Of a stretch of 64,000 nucleotides of DNA, positions 1 through 7,265 are shown in pieces. A program made the translations under genes and the position numbers. Below the pieces are notes generated by a model. That model searched no databases, was not told where the DNA came from, and saw only the letters and a list, made by a program, of their open reading frames with translations. Position 1 is the first letter of the stretch. Each line of letters starts with the position of its first letter. The DNA is taken from positions 1 through 64,000 of the forward strand of contig UPZA01000009.1 in assembly GCA_900538575.1 (NCBI GenBank), read 5' to 3'. This DNA comes from an uncultured Ruminococcus sp. Lineage in GTDB: Bacteria > Bacillota > Clostridia > Oscillospirales > Ruminococcaceae.

Positions 1-1233
1 GCTGAATACGGAGATCAGTTCCAGATTGAGGTAAACAACGGCTATACCGTTACAGACGCAGGCTCATACATAGAGGTAGTCTGGGATGTTCCGAAGGATG
101 TTCAGGAATATGTTTCTAAAAATGTCAGCGATTCAGTAGGCTTCCAGTTTTGGTACGCGCAGGACGCTAATCCTCCTGAAGGAGAAGATTATGCAGAAAT
201 AGATGAAGTTCATCTGAAAACCGCTTCATGTACTTATACCAGAGAAATTACGGTTCCTTACAATAAAACCGTATCAAAAACGGTTAATCAGAAACTTACG
301 CCAGGTTCTGACGAAACAACAAACCAGTATAAATTTATGCTTTCAGATCTTGGACTGGAGAACAGAGATCTTGTTTCGGCAGTGAAGTTTAATGTTACTT
401 CTTCCGTTGATCTTGAAAAATATGTTGGCGGCGTCGGCATATCTGTAGCAAATGCAAATCCTAATGCCGATGAAGGCTGGTATATGCCTGCTAATATAAC
501 TGTCCTTGAGCCGGGCAAGGAATTTGAAATAATGTGGATAGTTCCTGAATCTATCAGAAAAGACGTTGATATATTGTCAGGCGACGGCAATGTAATGTTC
601 GGATGCTGGTATGCAGGGGAAGAATCTCCTACTATCACATTAAAATCAATTGATTTTTACGAATTTGTTTCAAATGAAGAGGATTTAGTTGTAGAGCCAG
701 AAAAAATAGAGATTAAAGTGGGTGAAACCCAAGCTCTTGATATCAATGTTCCTGGGTGTACTTTTATTTCAAGCAATCAGTCAGTAGCAATCGCTGAAAA
801 TGACGTAGTATCCGGTATAGGGGTAGGTCAGGCAAACATTGTAGTAACTTCTCCGGAAGGTCAGGAAAAAATGATTACTGTAAAAGTAACGGAGGCTGAT
901 CCTCCTGAAACCACTGAAACTACCGCTCCCGTAACTACTACAATTACTACTACGACTACATCTGTAGTTACTACTACGGTTGATCCCGACGATATTATAG
1001 ATTGGGATAAGGTGTTATATGGCGACGTTAATATCGACGGAAATATTAACATTGCAGACGTAGTTACTCTGAATATGTATCTTCTTTATCCTGAAGTAAA
1101 TAAGCTTAATGCAACGGCAAAAGAGAATGCACAGGTTGTATATGACGGAATAATTGATACTCAGGATAGCTTGTTGCTTATGAATTATGTAGCAATGATT
1201 GTTACTGTAGACCAATTAGGTCCGCAAAATTAA
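1..1233 (+). CDS. Dockerin-bearing cellulosomal protein, 5'-truncated
   Basis: The frame is open from base 1, so the start lies upstream; 410 codons are visible. Two copies of a beta-rich repeat come first (about residues 1-110 and 113-225). They share a core of the form W-x-VP-(5-10)-V followed by a GxxxWYA stretch, and resemble carbohydrate-binding repeats of ruminococcal cellulosomal proteins, though I cannot name the family. A bacterial Ig-like (BIG2) domain (about 228-300), a Thr-rich linker and a C-terminal type I dockerin (about 339-410) follow. The first dockerin loop is canonical (DVNIDGNINIAD); the second has Val at loop position 3. It is probably a secreted cellulosome component; any catalytic domain would be upstream of the window. 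Confidence 0.9.
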   Translation, partial: AEYGDQFQIEVNNGYTVTDAGSYIEVVWDVPKDVQEYVSKNVSDSVGFQFWYAQDANPPEGEDYAEIDEVHLKTASCTYTREITVPYNKTVSKTVNQKLTPGSDETTNQYKFMLSDLGLENRDLVSAVKFNVTSSVDLEKYVGGVGISVANANPNADEGWYMPANITVLEPGKEFEIMWIVPESIRKDVDILSGDGNVMFGCWYAGEESPTITLKSIDFYEFVSNEEDLVVEPEKIEIKVGETQALDINVPGCTFISSNQSVAIAENDVVSGIGVGQANIVVTSPEGQEKMITVKVTEADPPETTETTAPVTTTITTTTTSVVTTTVDPDDIIDWDKVLYGDVNIDGNINIADVVTLNMYLLYPEVNKLNATAKENAQVVYDGIIDTQDSLLLMNYVAMIVTVDQLGPQN

Positions 1234-1250
1234 TTTAATTTGAGTATAAT

Positions 1251-1281
1251 AAAACCGCAGCTCAGTTACTGCGGTTTTATT
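1251..1281. terminator. Bidirectional terminator
   Basis: A 10-bp perfect stem AAAACCGCAG / CTGCGGTTTT with an 8-nt loop is T-rich on both sides. It sits between the convergent dockerin gene and the DUF1294 gene and can serve both. Confidence 0.85.
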
Positions 1282-1556
1282 ATTTTATTTATTATAACAA
1301 TAAATAATAATATGTGTAATATTATAGCAAGCGGAATGAAGATTTTGAATTTCAGACGCTTAGTTTTATGCCTGAATAATTTCATTGCTGTAAAAGCTCC
1401 GATACTGCCGCCGGCAAATGAAAATGCAATGAGAATAGTTTCAGATATTCGCCAGCGATGTTTAATTGCTTTGCGTTTATCACTCAAGTATAGAATAAAA
1501 GTGATAATATTCATAATAATAAAGTAAACGGCAATAAATATAAGCGGATAATTCAT
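1266..1556 (-). CDS. DUF1294 family membrane protein
   Basis: A 96-residue protein with about three hydrophobic segments (residues 5-22, 40-58 and 73-90). It carries the DUF1294 signature: a Y-x-x-DK-x-x-A segment followed by R-W-R-I-S-E and a G-G-S-I-G-A motif. These are small membrane proteins of unknown function. A GAGGA ribosome binding site precedes the ATG, and a good minus-strand promoter lies just upstream. It is a stand-alone gene convergent with the dockerin gene. Confidence 0.88.
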   Translation of the reverse strand: MNYPLIFIAVYFIIMNIITFILYLSDKRKAIKHRWRISETILIAFSFAGGSIGAFTAMKLFRHKTKRLKFKIFIPLAIILHILLFIVIINKIIKPQ

Positions 1557-1578
1557 AAGTTTTTCCTCGTTTTTAAGT

Positions 1579-1608
1579 ATTATAGCATTTATATAGTAGA
1601 TTTGTCAA
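1579..1608 (-). promoter_or_regulatory. Promoter of the DUF1294 gene
   Basis: On the minus strand, TTGACA (1608-1603) and TATAAT (1584-1579) are separated by 18 bp, about 23 bp upstream of the ATG. Confidence 0.75.
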
Positions 1609-1630
1609 ATGTATATTTTATAATAAGCTA

Positions 1631-1659
1631 TTGACATAACCGGAAAAATAATGTAATAT
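1631..1659 (+). promoter_or_regulatory. Promoter of the riboswitch and P-type ATPase transcript
   Basis: TTGACA (1631-1636) and TAATAT (1654-1659) with a 17-bp spacer. The predicted start near 1666 lies just before the aptamer. Confidence 0.8.
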
Positions 1660-1670
1660 ATAAATACGAT

Positions 1671-1820
1671 AAAGGGGAGTAGCCGGCAGTATTTACTGTT
1701 TATGCTTCGTCAGTACACGATTGACTATTTCAATCCGTAGCATATCTAAACGGCAAGACTTTTGTTGAAATCAATTGCTTTATTTATATTCAGTTGGTTT
1801 CGGCAAAGGTCTTTTTTATT
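1671..1820 (+). promoter_or_regulatory. yybP-ykoY manganese riboswitch with overlapping terminator
   Basis: The leader carries the conserved yybP-ykoY segments: AAAGGGGAGTAGC (1671-1683), TTCGTCAGTACACG (about 1706-1720) and CGGCAAGACTTTT (1751-1763). Family members bind Mn2+ and turn on Mn exporters. The 3' side of the P1 helix (CTTTT) is also the 5' arm of a terminator: AGACTTTTG (about 1757-1764) pairs with CAAAGGTCT (1804-1812) and is followed by TTTTTT. Ligand-stabilised P1 should therefore break the terminator, giving an ON switch. The next gene starts at 1847. Confidence 0.9.
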
Positions 1821-1846
1821 GCCCTAAAATAAAAGGAGAGTAAATA

Positions 1847-4420
1847 ATGAATGATTATTTGAAAAGCAAGGAACAGGTTATAAAAGAAACCGAATCTTCC
1901 CTTAACGGTCTGAATGACGCAGAGGTTAGGAAACATACTGAGATATACGGAAAAAATGAAATTGCAGAAGAAAAGCAAAAGAGTATTTTTTTTATTTTTT
2001 TTGAGCAATTCAAGGACTTCTTAGTAATAATATTGATTGCCGCTGCTTTGGTTTCGGCAATCCTGGGAGATATTGAAAGCACTATAGTTATTTTAGCGGT
2101 TATTACTTTAAACGCTATATTAGGGACAGTTCAAACTGTTAATGCAACAAAATCTCTGGATAGCTTAAAAAAGCTTTCAGCTCCTAATGCCAAGGTTTTA
2201 AGAAACGGTCAGACGATTGTAATACCTTCCGCTGACGTAACTGTCGGAGATGTGGTTTTACTTGAAGCAGGCGATTATATATGTGCCGACGGAAGAATAA
2301 TAGAAAATGCAAGTTTAAAGGTCAACGAAAGCGCTTTGACTGGTGAAAGCCTCAGTGTTGACAAGGAAGACGCTGTTTTTAAAGAGGAATTACCGTTAGG
2401 CGATAGACTGAATATGGTGTATTCAGGAAGCTTTGTTACTTATGGACGCGCTAAATTTATCGTAACCGATATTGGAATGAATACGGAAGTAGGTAAAATT
2501 GCCGGTCTTATAAAAAGCGCTAAGGAAAGAAAAACTCCGTTACAGGCAAATCTTGATAATTTCGGCAAAAAGCTTTCTATAGGAATTTTGCTTATCTGTG
2601 CCCTTGTATTTGGATTAAGCGTTTACAGAGGAGAAGCATTAATGAACGCTTTCCTGTTTGCCGTTGCCCTTGCAGTCGCTGCTATACCAGAAGCTTTAAG
2701 CTCTATAGTTACGATTGTTCTTTCATTCGGTACACAGAAAATGTCAAAGGAAAACGCAATAATCAGAAAGCTTCAAGCTGTAGAAGGGTTAGGAAGCGTG
2801 TCTGTTATTTGCTCAGATAAAACCGGCACACTGACACAGAATAAGATGACTGTGAAAAAGATCTTTGTAGACGGTAAAATAATCGATGCCGGAAACGGTG
2901 ATTTTGAAATCGGTCATCAGAAGCGTCTTTTACTCAGCAGTCTTTTATGCAATGACGCAGTATGTAAAAACGGAGAAGAAATCGGCGACCCTACTGAAAC
3001 GGCGTTAGTTAATTTCGGAAGCAAGTATAATTTCGATTTTGAATATATACGTGAGAAATATCCTCGTTTATCAGAAATACCGTTTGATTCAGACAGAAAA
3101 CTGATGACTACTGTTCATAATGTAAACGGTGTGCTTACCATGCTCACAAAGGGCGCTACCGACGTATTAATAGACAGAATGATTTTAAGCGATAGTGAAA
3201 AGTCTGCAATAATAGAAGCTACAGAAAAACTTTCAGAACAAGGTCTTAGACTTTTGGCATTTGCATATAAAGAAATCAAATCAGAAAAAGTCTGTCTTGA
3301 GGATGAAAACGAGCTGTCGTTTATGGGGCTTATTGCAATGATGGATCCGCCGCGTGAGGAATCTAAGGCTGCGGTAGCAGAGTGTATAAGCGCGGGAATA
3401 AAACCGGTTATGATAACCGGAGATCATAAGGTAACCGCTGCTGCTATCGCCGGGGAAATCGGAATATTGAAAGATTATTCAGAAGCTGCCGAAGGATCAG
3501 AAATAGATGATCTTTCTGACGAACAGCTAAAGGAATATGTTCCTACGAAATCCGTATATGCCCGTGTTTCACCTGAGCATAAAATAAGGATTGTAAGAGC
3601 TTGGCAGGAAAGAGGAAATATTGTAGCCATGACCGGAGACGGAGTAAACGACGCCCCAGCGCTGAAACAGGCCGATATCGGCGTTGCAATGGGCATAACC
3701 GGTACGGAAGTTTCCAAGGACGCCGCGTCTATGGTTCTTGCAGATGATAATTTTGCAACCATTGTCAAGGCTGTAAATAATGGAAGAAACATTTATGCTA
3801 ATATAAAACGTTCTATTCAATTTTTATTGTCAGGTAATACTGCCGGTATTATTGTCGTGCTGTTTGCCTCGTTGGCTGCTTTGCCGGTTCCGTTTGCTGC
3901 GGTGCATTTGCTGTTTATTAATTTGTTGACAGATTCTCTCCCTGCTATTGCACTGGGTCTTGAACCTCATTCAAACGACGTTATGAAAGAAAAACCACGT
4001 CCAATTAATGAATCTATTCTAACAAAATCATTTTTATTGAGCGTGATTTCAGAAGGCCTGATAATTGCGGCAGCAGCGGTAATCTGTTTCTTATACGGCC
4101 TTAATACCTCGAACGAAACAGGCAGTACAATGGCGTTTGCAAGCATTTGTCTGTCAAGATTAATTCATGGTTTTAACTGTAAATCAGAAAAACCGGTTTT
4201 GTTTACAAATAAATTTTTCAATAATAAATTTATTTTCGGAGCATTTGGAATAGGCGTAATTCTGTTATCTTTGGTTTTGTTTGTTCCTGGGATTTCAGGT
4301 ATTTTCAAAGCGGTTAGTTTGAATGTATCTCAGATAATTTTGATTGCGGCTACATCGATAGGTACTTTTATCATAATTCAATTCTTAAAGCTTATTAAAA
4401 AACTGTTGAAGAAAAAATAA
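1847..4420 (+). CDS. P-type (P2A) cation-transporting ATPase, probable Mn2+ exporter
   Basis: 857 residues with the full P2A layout: N-terminal cation-ATPase domain, TM1-2 (about 50-95), actuator domain with the TGES motif, TM4 with AAIPEAL (about 275), phosphorylation site DKTGTLT (Asp about 324), nucleotide-binding domain, hinge TGDGVNDAP (about 595), then C-terminal TMs with NLLTDSLPA. Its closest relatives are usually annotated as Ca2+-ATPases. The Mn-sensing riboswitch upstream argues for Mn2+ export instead, as for the riboswitch-controlled YoaB ATPase of Lactococcus. AAGGAGAG lies at good distance from the ATG. Substrate is inferred; family membership is secure. Confidence 0.93.
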   Translation: MNDYLKSKEQVIKETESSLNGLNDAEVRKHTEIYGKNEIAEEKQKSIFFIFFEQFKDFLVIILIAAALVSAILGDIESTIVILAVITLNAILGTVQTVNATKSLDSLKKLSAPNAKVLRNGQTIVIPSADVTVGDVVLLEAGDYICADGRIIENASLKVNESALTGESLSVDKEDAVFKEELPLGDRLNMVYSGSFVTYGRAKFIVTDIGMNTEVGKIAGLIKSAKERKTPLQANLDNFGKKLSIGILLICALVFGLSVYRGEALMNAFLFAVALAVAAIPEALSSIVTIVLSFGTQKMSKENAIIRKLQAVEGLGSVSVICSDKTGTLTQNKMTVKKIFVDGKIIDAGNGDFEIGHQKRLLLSSLLCNDAVCKNGEEIGDPTETALVNFGSKYNFDFEYIREKYPRLSEIPFDSDRKLMTTVHNVNGVLTMLTKGATDVLIDRMILSDSEKSAIIEATEKLSEQGLRLLAFAYKEIKSEKVCLEDENELSFMGLIAMMDPPREESKAAVAECISAGIKPVMITGDHKVTAAAIAGEIGILKDYSEAAEGSEIDDLSDEQLKEYVPTKSVYARVSPEHKIRIVRAWQERGNIVAMTGDGVNDAPALKQADIGVAMGITGTEVSKDAASMVLADDNFATIVKAVNNGRNIYANIKRSIQFLLSGNTAGIIVVLFASLAALPVPFAAVHLLFINLLTDSLPAIALGLEPHSNDVMKEKPRPINESILTKSFLLSVISEGLIIAAAAVICFLYGLNTSNETGSTMAFASICLSRLIHGFNCKSEKPVLFTNKFFNNKFIFGAFGIGVILLSLVLFVPGISGIFKAVSLNVSQIILIAATSIGTFIIIQFLKLIKKLLKKK

Positions 4421-4426
4421 AAGCTA

Positions 4427-4455
4427 TTGTAAAAATAGAATTATTATGTTATAAT
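4427..4455 (+). promoter_or_regulatory. Promoter-like sequence before the kinase-like gene
   Basis: TTGTAA (4427-4432) and TATAAT (4450-4455) with 17-bp spacing. The expected start (about 4462) is immediately followed by a terminator hairpin, so transcription from here would need readthrough. Confidence 0.5.
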
Positions 4456-4466
4456 ATAAACATTAT

Positions 4467-4499
4467 GGCAGAGCAGAGTTTTTCTGCCCTGCCTTTTTT
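4467..4499 (+). terminator. Terminator or attenuator upstream of the kinase-like gene
   Basis: GGCAGAGCAGA (4467-4477) pairs with TCTGCCCTGCC (4483-4493), with one A-C mismatch, followed by TTTTTT. It may end the ATPase transcript or attenuate the next operon. It overlaps the ATG at 4465, which argues against that ATG as a start codon. Confidence 0.75.
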
Positions 4500-4509
4500 A
4501 GGAAAAGAT

Positions 4510-5217
4510 ATGTTTAATATAAAAATTGCAGATATAATAATCGGTATCCGAAATAAATATGATTTTGTGCGGATACTGTGTGAAGATTATATTGTTTGTG
4601 AAGAACCTGAAATTATAATTACAGCTACTGATAATGAAATTGAGGAAGAGTCAAGGAATAACCATAGTCCGAAGGATTACTGTGAAAGTATATGTATTTA
4701 TCGGAAAATCTGCCGTGAAATTATAAAGTTCAATTGCTTTATGCTCCATGCTTCCTTAATAAGCTTCGACGGTAAGGGCTATGCCTTTTCGGCTCCAAGC
4801 GGTTATGGCAAGTCGACGCATGCACGTCTGTGGCGTGGATATTTTGGAAGCAGAGTTTTAATTTTAAACGGCGATAAGCCTATAATAAAATATGACGGCA
4901 AAGATTTTTATGCTTTTGGAACGCCTTGGTGCGGAAAAGAAAATGATAATATTAATACTTCAGTTATATTAAAGTCAATATTTTTTATTGAAAAAAGTAA
5001 TATTAATTTAGTATGTAAATCAAAGCCTAAGGAAATTACTTCAAAATTATTAGAACAGATTATATTTCCATTACATAAAAACGACATGATAAATTTTATG
5101 TCTGTAGTGGATAGTCTTATCAAGACATTGGATTTTTATAGTTTAAAATGCAATATATCCTTTGAGGCGGTTAAAACGGCATATAATATATTGGGAAGTG
5201 ATAAAAATGATGATTAA
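4510..5217 (+). CDS. HPr kinase / PEP carboxykinase-like P-loop protein
   Basis: 235 residues from the ATG at 4510, which has AGGA (4500-4503) correctly placed; the ATG at 4465 lies inside a hairpin and has no ribosome binding site. The diagnostic part is a buried strand ending LHAS, then a P-loop APSGYGKST (about 95-103) and downstream GDKP, as in HprK/PEPCK-fold kinases that accompany PqqD-like proteins in peptide-modification loci and lasso-peptide kinases. It lacks the N-terminal domain of true HPr kinase. It overlaps the following PqqD gene. The substrate is unknown; phosphorylation of a peptide or small molecule is inference. Confidence 0.75.
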   Translation: MFNIKIADIIIGIRNKYDFVRILCEDYIVCEEPEIIITATDNEIEEESRNNHSPKDYCESICIYRKICREIIKFNCFMLHASLISFDGKGYAFSAPSGYGKSTHARLWRGYFGSRVLILNGDKPIIKYDGKDFYAFGTPWCGKENDNINTSVILKSIFFIEKSNINLVCKSKPKEITSKLLEQIIFPLHKNDMINFMSVVDSLIKTLDFYSLKCNISFEAVKTAYNILGSDKNDD

Positions 5218-5476
5218 TAAAGATTTTGTTATGAAAAAAATAGGTAATGAATATATTGCCGCGGCAGTCGGAAATGCCGCAAAGAATTTTAATGGGATAA
5301 TAAAGCTTAACGATACTTCTGCTTATATATGGCATTGCATTGAACCCGGAATTGAAAAGAAAACACTAATAGAAAATTACGCCAATCATTATTCTGTTGA
5401 TATTGAAACAGCATCAGCTGATGTTGAATATATAGTCGGTATATTAGAAGAAAATAATGTAATCGTAAATGAATAA
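5207..5476 (+). CDS. PqqD-like (RiPP recognition element) protein
   Basis: 89 residues starting at the ATGATG (5207/5210) preceded by GGGAAG; this overlaps the end of the kinase-like gene by 11 nt. The pattern is that of PqqD: N-terminal strands, NFNGIIKLNDTSAYIW, then an acidic helical C-terminus ending in ILEENNVI. PqqD-type winged-helix domains bind leader peptides of ribosomally made, modified peptides and present them to the modifying enzyme. No radical SAM enzyme and no obvious precursor gene is nearby, so the partner is unknown. It also overlaps the next gene by 8 nt. Confidence 0.8.
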   Translation: MMINKDFVMKKIGNEYIAAAVGNAAKNFNGIIKLNDTSAYIWHCIEPGIEKKTLIENYANHYSVDIETASADVEYIVGILEENNVIVNE

Positions 5477-5888
5477 ATTTGCATCGTATGAACAGATTTT
5501 GAAAAAAGACGGATATTTCATAGCTCATTTTTTCGGAAACAGTATGAAACCTTTTTTCAATGATAAAAGAGATTTAGTTTTAATAAAAAATGCCGAAAAT
5601 AAACTGAAAAAATTTAATATAGCGTTTTATAAAAAAGGAAATCAATTTATTTTGCATAGAGTTATTTCAGTTAGAGAAAAAGAATATATAATATGCGGCG
5701 ATAACTGCAAGTATCTTGAAATAATTCCGCAAGAAAATGTTTTGGGTTATGCCGCTGGCTGCTTTAAAGGTAAAAAATATATTGATTTAAACAAAAATTT
5801 TCTGTATAAAGTTTATACGCATTTATGGTATATAATAAAATATATTTATTTTTTTATAAAAAAGGAGAGTATTTATAAAAGCTTATGA
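5469..5888 (+). CDS. S24/S26 signal-peptidase-like protein (Ser-His type)
   Basis: 139 residues. The nucleophile motif GNSMKP contains Ser25, and ILHRVIS contains His63. His instead of Lys at the general-base position is the pattern of the SipW / ER-type S26 branch. GDNC and the following PQENVLGYA strand also match the family. No N-terminal membrane anchor is present, but the C-terminus is strongly hydrophobic with basic ends (about 110-133), so it may be membrane-bound through its tail. Its start overlaps the PqqD gene and its stop overlaps the next start (ATGA). It may process a peptide handled by its two upstream neighbours; the substrate is not identifiable. Confidence 0.78.
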   Translation: MNKFASYEQILKKDGYFIAHFFGNSMKPFFNDKRDLVLIKNAENKLKKFNIAFYKKGNQFILHRVISVREKEYIICGDNCKYLEIIPQENVLGYAAGCFKGKKYIDLNKNFLYKVYTHLWYIIKYIYFFIKKESIYKSL

Positions 5889-6388
5889 ATAAAAAAATAA
5901 CAATTTCAATGTTATTATGCTGTTCTGTATTTTTATCGTCTTGTGATTTAATAAAAACAAAGGATGAGTATTATAGTGTTAATTCAAACGAATCTGATAA
6001 GTATATTACAATGTCGATTGATTGTTCACAGATTTTAGAAAATATGGAAAAACTTGAAGATGGCCTTGAAAAATATATTCCTGAAAATGGAATCATACTG
6101 GAGGAAACTAAATATCCAATAAGCGCAAATGAAACTGTATACGACGTTTTAACTCGGGCTGTAAAAGAAAACGAAATCCAGCTTGAGGTTCAGGGGATAA
6201 ACGATAATTCATTCGGCAGCGTATATGTGGAAGGCATAAATTACATTTATGAATTTTCATGCGGACCTGAAAGCGGGTGGATATATAAAGTAAACGATGA
6301 GTTTGCTCAATATGGATGTAATTCGTTTATTTTGAATGACGGTGATAAGGTTCAATGGATTTATACATGCAGTCTGGAGGATTACTGA
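5885..6388 (+). CDS. DUF4430 lipoprotein, probable corrinoid-binding component
   Basis: 167 residues with a lipoprotein signal peptide (lipobox LSSC, Cys about 20) and a C-terminal DUF4430 / transcobalamin-C-terminal-like domain: the GWIYKVNDEFAQYGCN segment and the closing GDKVQWIYT are typical. Family members are often encoded beside ECF transporters, and cobalamin binding is the usual proposal. The start is coupled to the previous gene by an ATGA overlap; the nearest GGAG lies about 17 nt upstream, longer than usual. The ECF T gene follows at once. It is likely the extracellular ligand-capture subunit for the downstream ECF transporter. Confidence 0.82.
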   Translation: MNKKITISMLLCCSVFLSSCDLIKTKDEYYSVNSNESDKYITMSIDCSQILENMEKLEDGLEKYIPENGIILEETKYPISANETVYDVLTRAVKENEIQLEVQGINDNSFGSVYVEGINYIYEFSCGPESGWIYKVNDEFAQYGCNSFILNDGDKVQWIYTCSLEDY

Positions 6389-6389
6389 T

Positions 6390-7265
6390 ATGTGGTTTTC
6401 ACGCAGACATCCGTTTATCCTGATTATTTATTTTTTCACTGCAATCGGATTTTCAATGTTTAATATAAATCCGCTTTTTTCATCTATTAGTATGCTTGGA
6501 GCTATACTTTACCGTATAATGATAATTAAACCTAAAAAGGCTGTTAAAGAGCTTATATATTATTTTTTATTTTTACTGATCATAACTGTTATAAATCCAT
6601 TATTTTCACATAACGGGAAAACAGTATTATTTTTTATAAATGATAATGCTGTTACGACAGAGTCGTTTATATATGGATTTTCTGCCGGTATAGGCCTTAT
6701 ATCTGTTATATGCTGGTTTAGCTGTTTCAGCTCAGTTATGTCATCTGATAAAATAATATATCTTTTATCCGGCGTTTCATCTAAGTTAGCTCTTCTTCTT
6801 TCTTCATCACTAAAATTCGTGCCTGAAATGAACAGAAAATTTCACAGTATTTATAATATACAAAAATGCATAAGCAATAATAAAAAAGGTATAAGGGAAA
6901 AGCTGCATATTACTATTAAAAGCATATCTTCTCTTGTAACATGGATGATAGAATCCACAGCGGAAACCTCTGATTCAATGGATTCAAGAGGATATGGTCT
7001 TAAAGGAAGGACATCTTTTAATTTTTATACATTTAAAAAAAAGGATATTTTATGTTTATTTCTTATTACATATATTTTTTCATTTATGTCAGTTATTTTT
7101 AAGTATAAGATAATAAAATGCATTTATTATCCTGAAATTATTTATCCAAGAATCACTGTTTCAGTAATTATTGTTTATTTGCTTTGGTTATTATTCGTTA
7201 TGATACCTTTTATAACTGAAATGTATGAGGAGTGTAAATGGAAATTATTAAAATCGAAAATCTGA
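6390..7265 (+). CDS. ECF transporter transmembrane (T) component
   Basis: 291 residues from the ATG at 6390, which follows CTGGAGG at ideal distance. About five to six membrane segments flank a cytoplasmic coupling-helix region. The key signature is DSRGYGLKG (about residues 203-211), the Ala/Ser-Arg-Gly motif with which EcfT proteins contact the ATPases. It couples ATP hydrolysis to toppling of the substrate-binding S component. It overlaps the ATPase gene by 28 nt, which fixes the partners. Confidence 0.88.
   Translation: MWFSRRHPFILIIYFFTAIGFSMFNINPLFSSISMLGAILYRIMIIKPKKAVKELIYYFLFLLIITVINPLFSHNGKTVLFFINDNAVTTESFIYGFSAGIGLISVICWFSCFSSVMSSDKIIYLLSGVSSKLALLLSSSLKFVPEMNRKFHSIYNIQKCISNNKKGIREKLHITIKSISSLVTWMIESTAETSDSMDSRGYGLKGRTSFNFYTFKKKDILCLFLITYIFSFMSVIFKYKIIKCIYYPEIIYPRITVSVIIVYLLWLLFVMIPFITEMYEECKWKLLKSKI

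Noticed and set aside
4465..4509. ATG at 4465 as start of the kinase-like gene
   Set aside because: It overlaps a terminator hairpin and has no ribosome binding site. The ATG at 4510 has AGGA at a normal distance.
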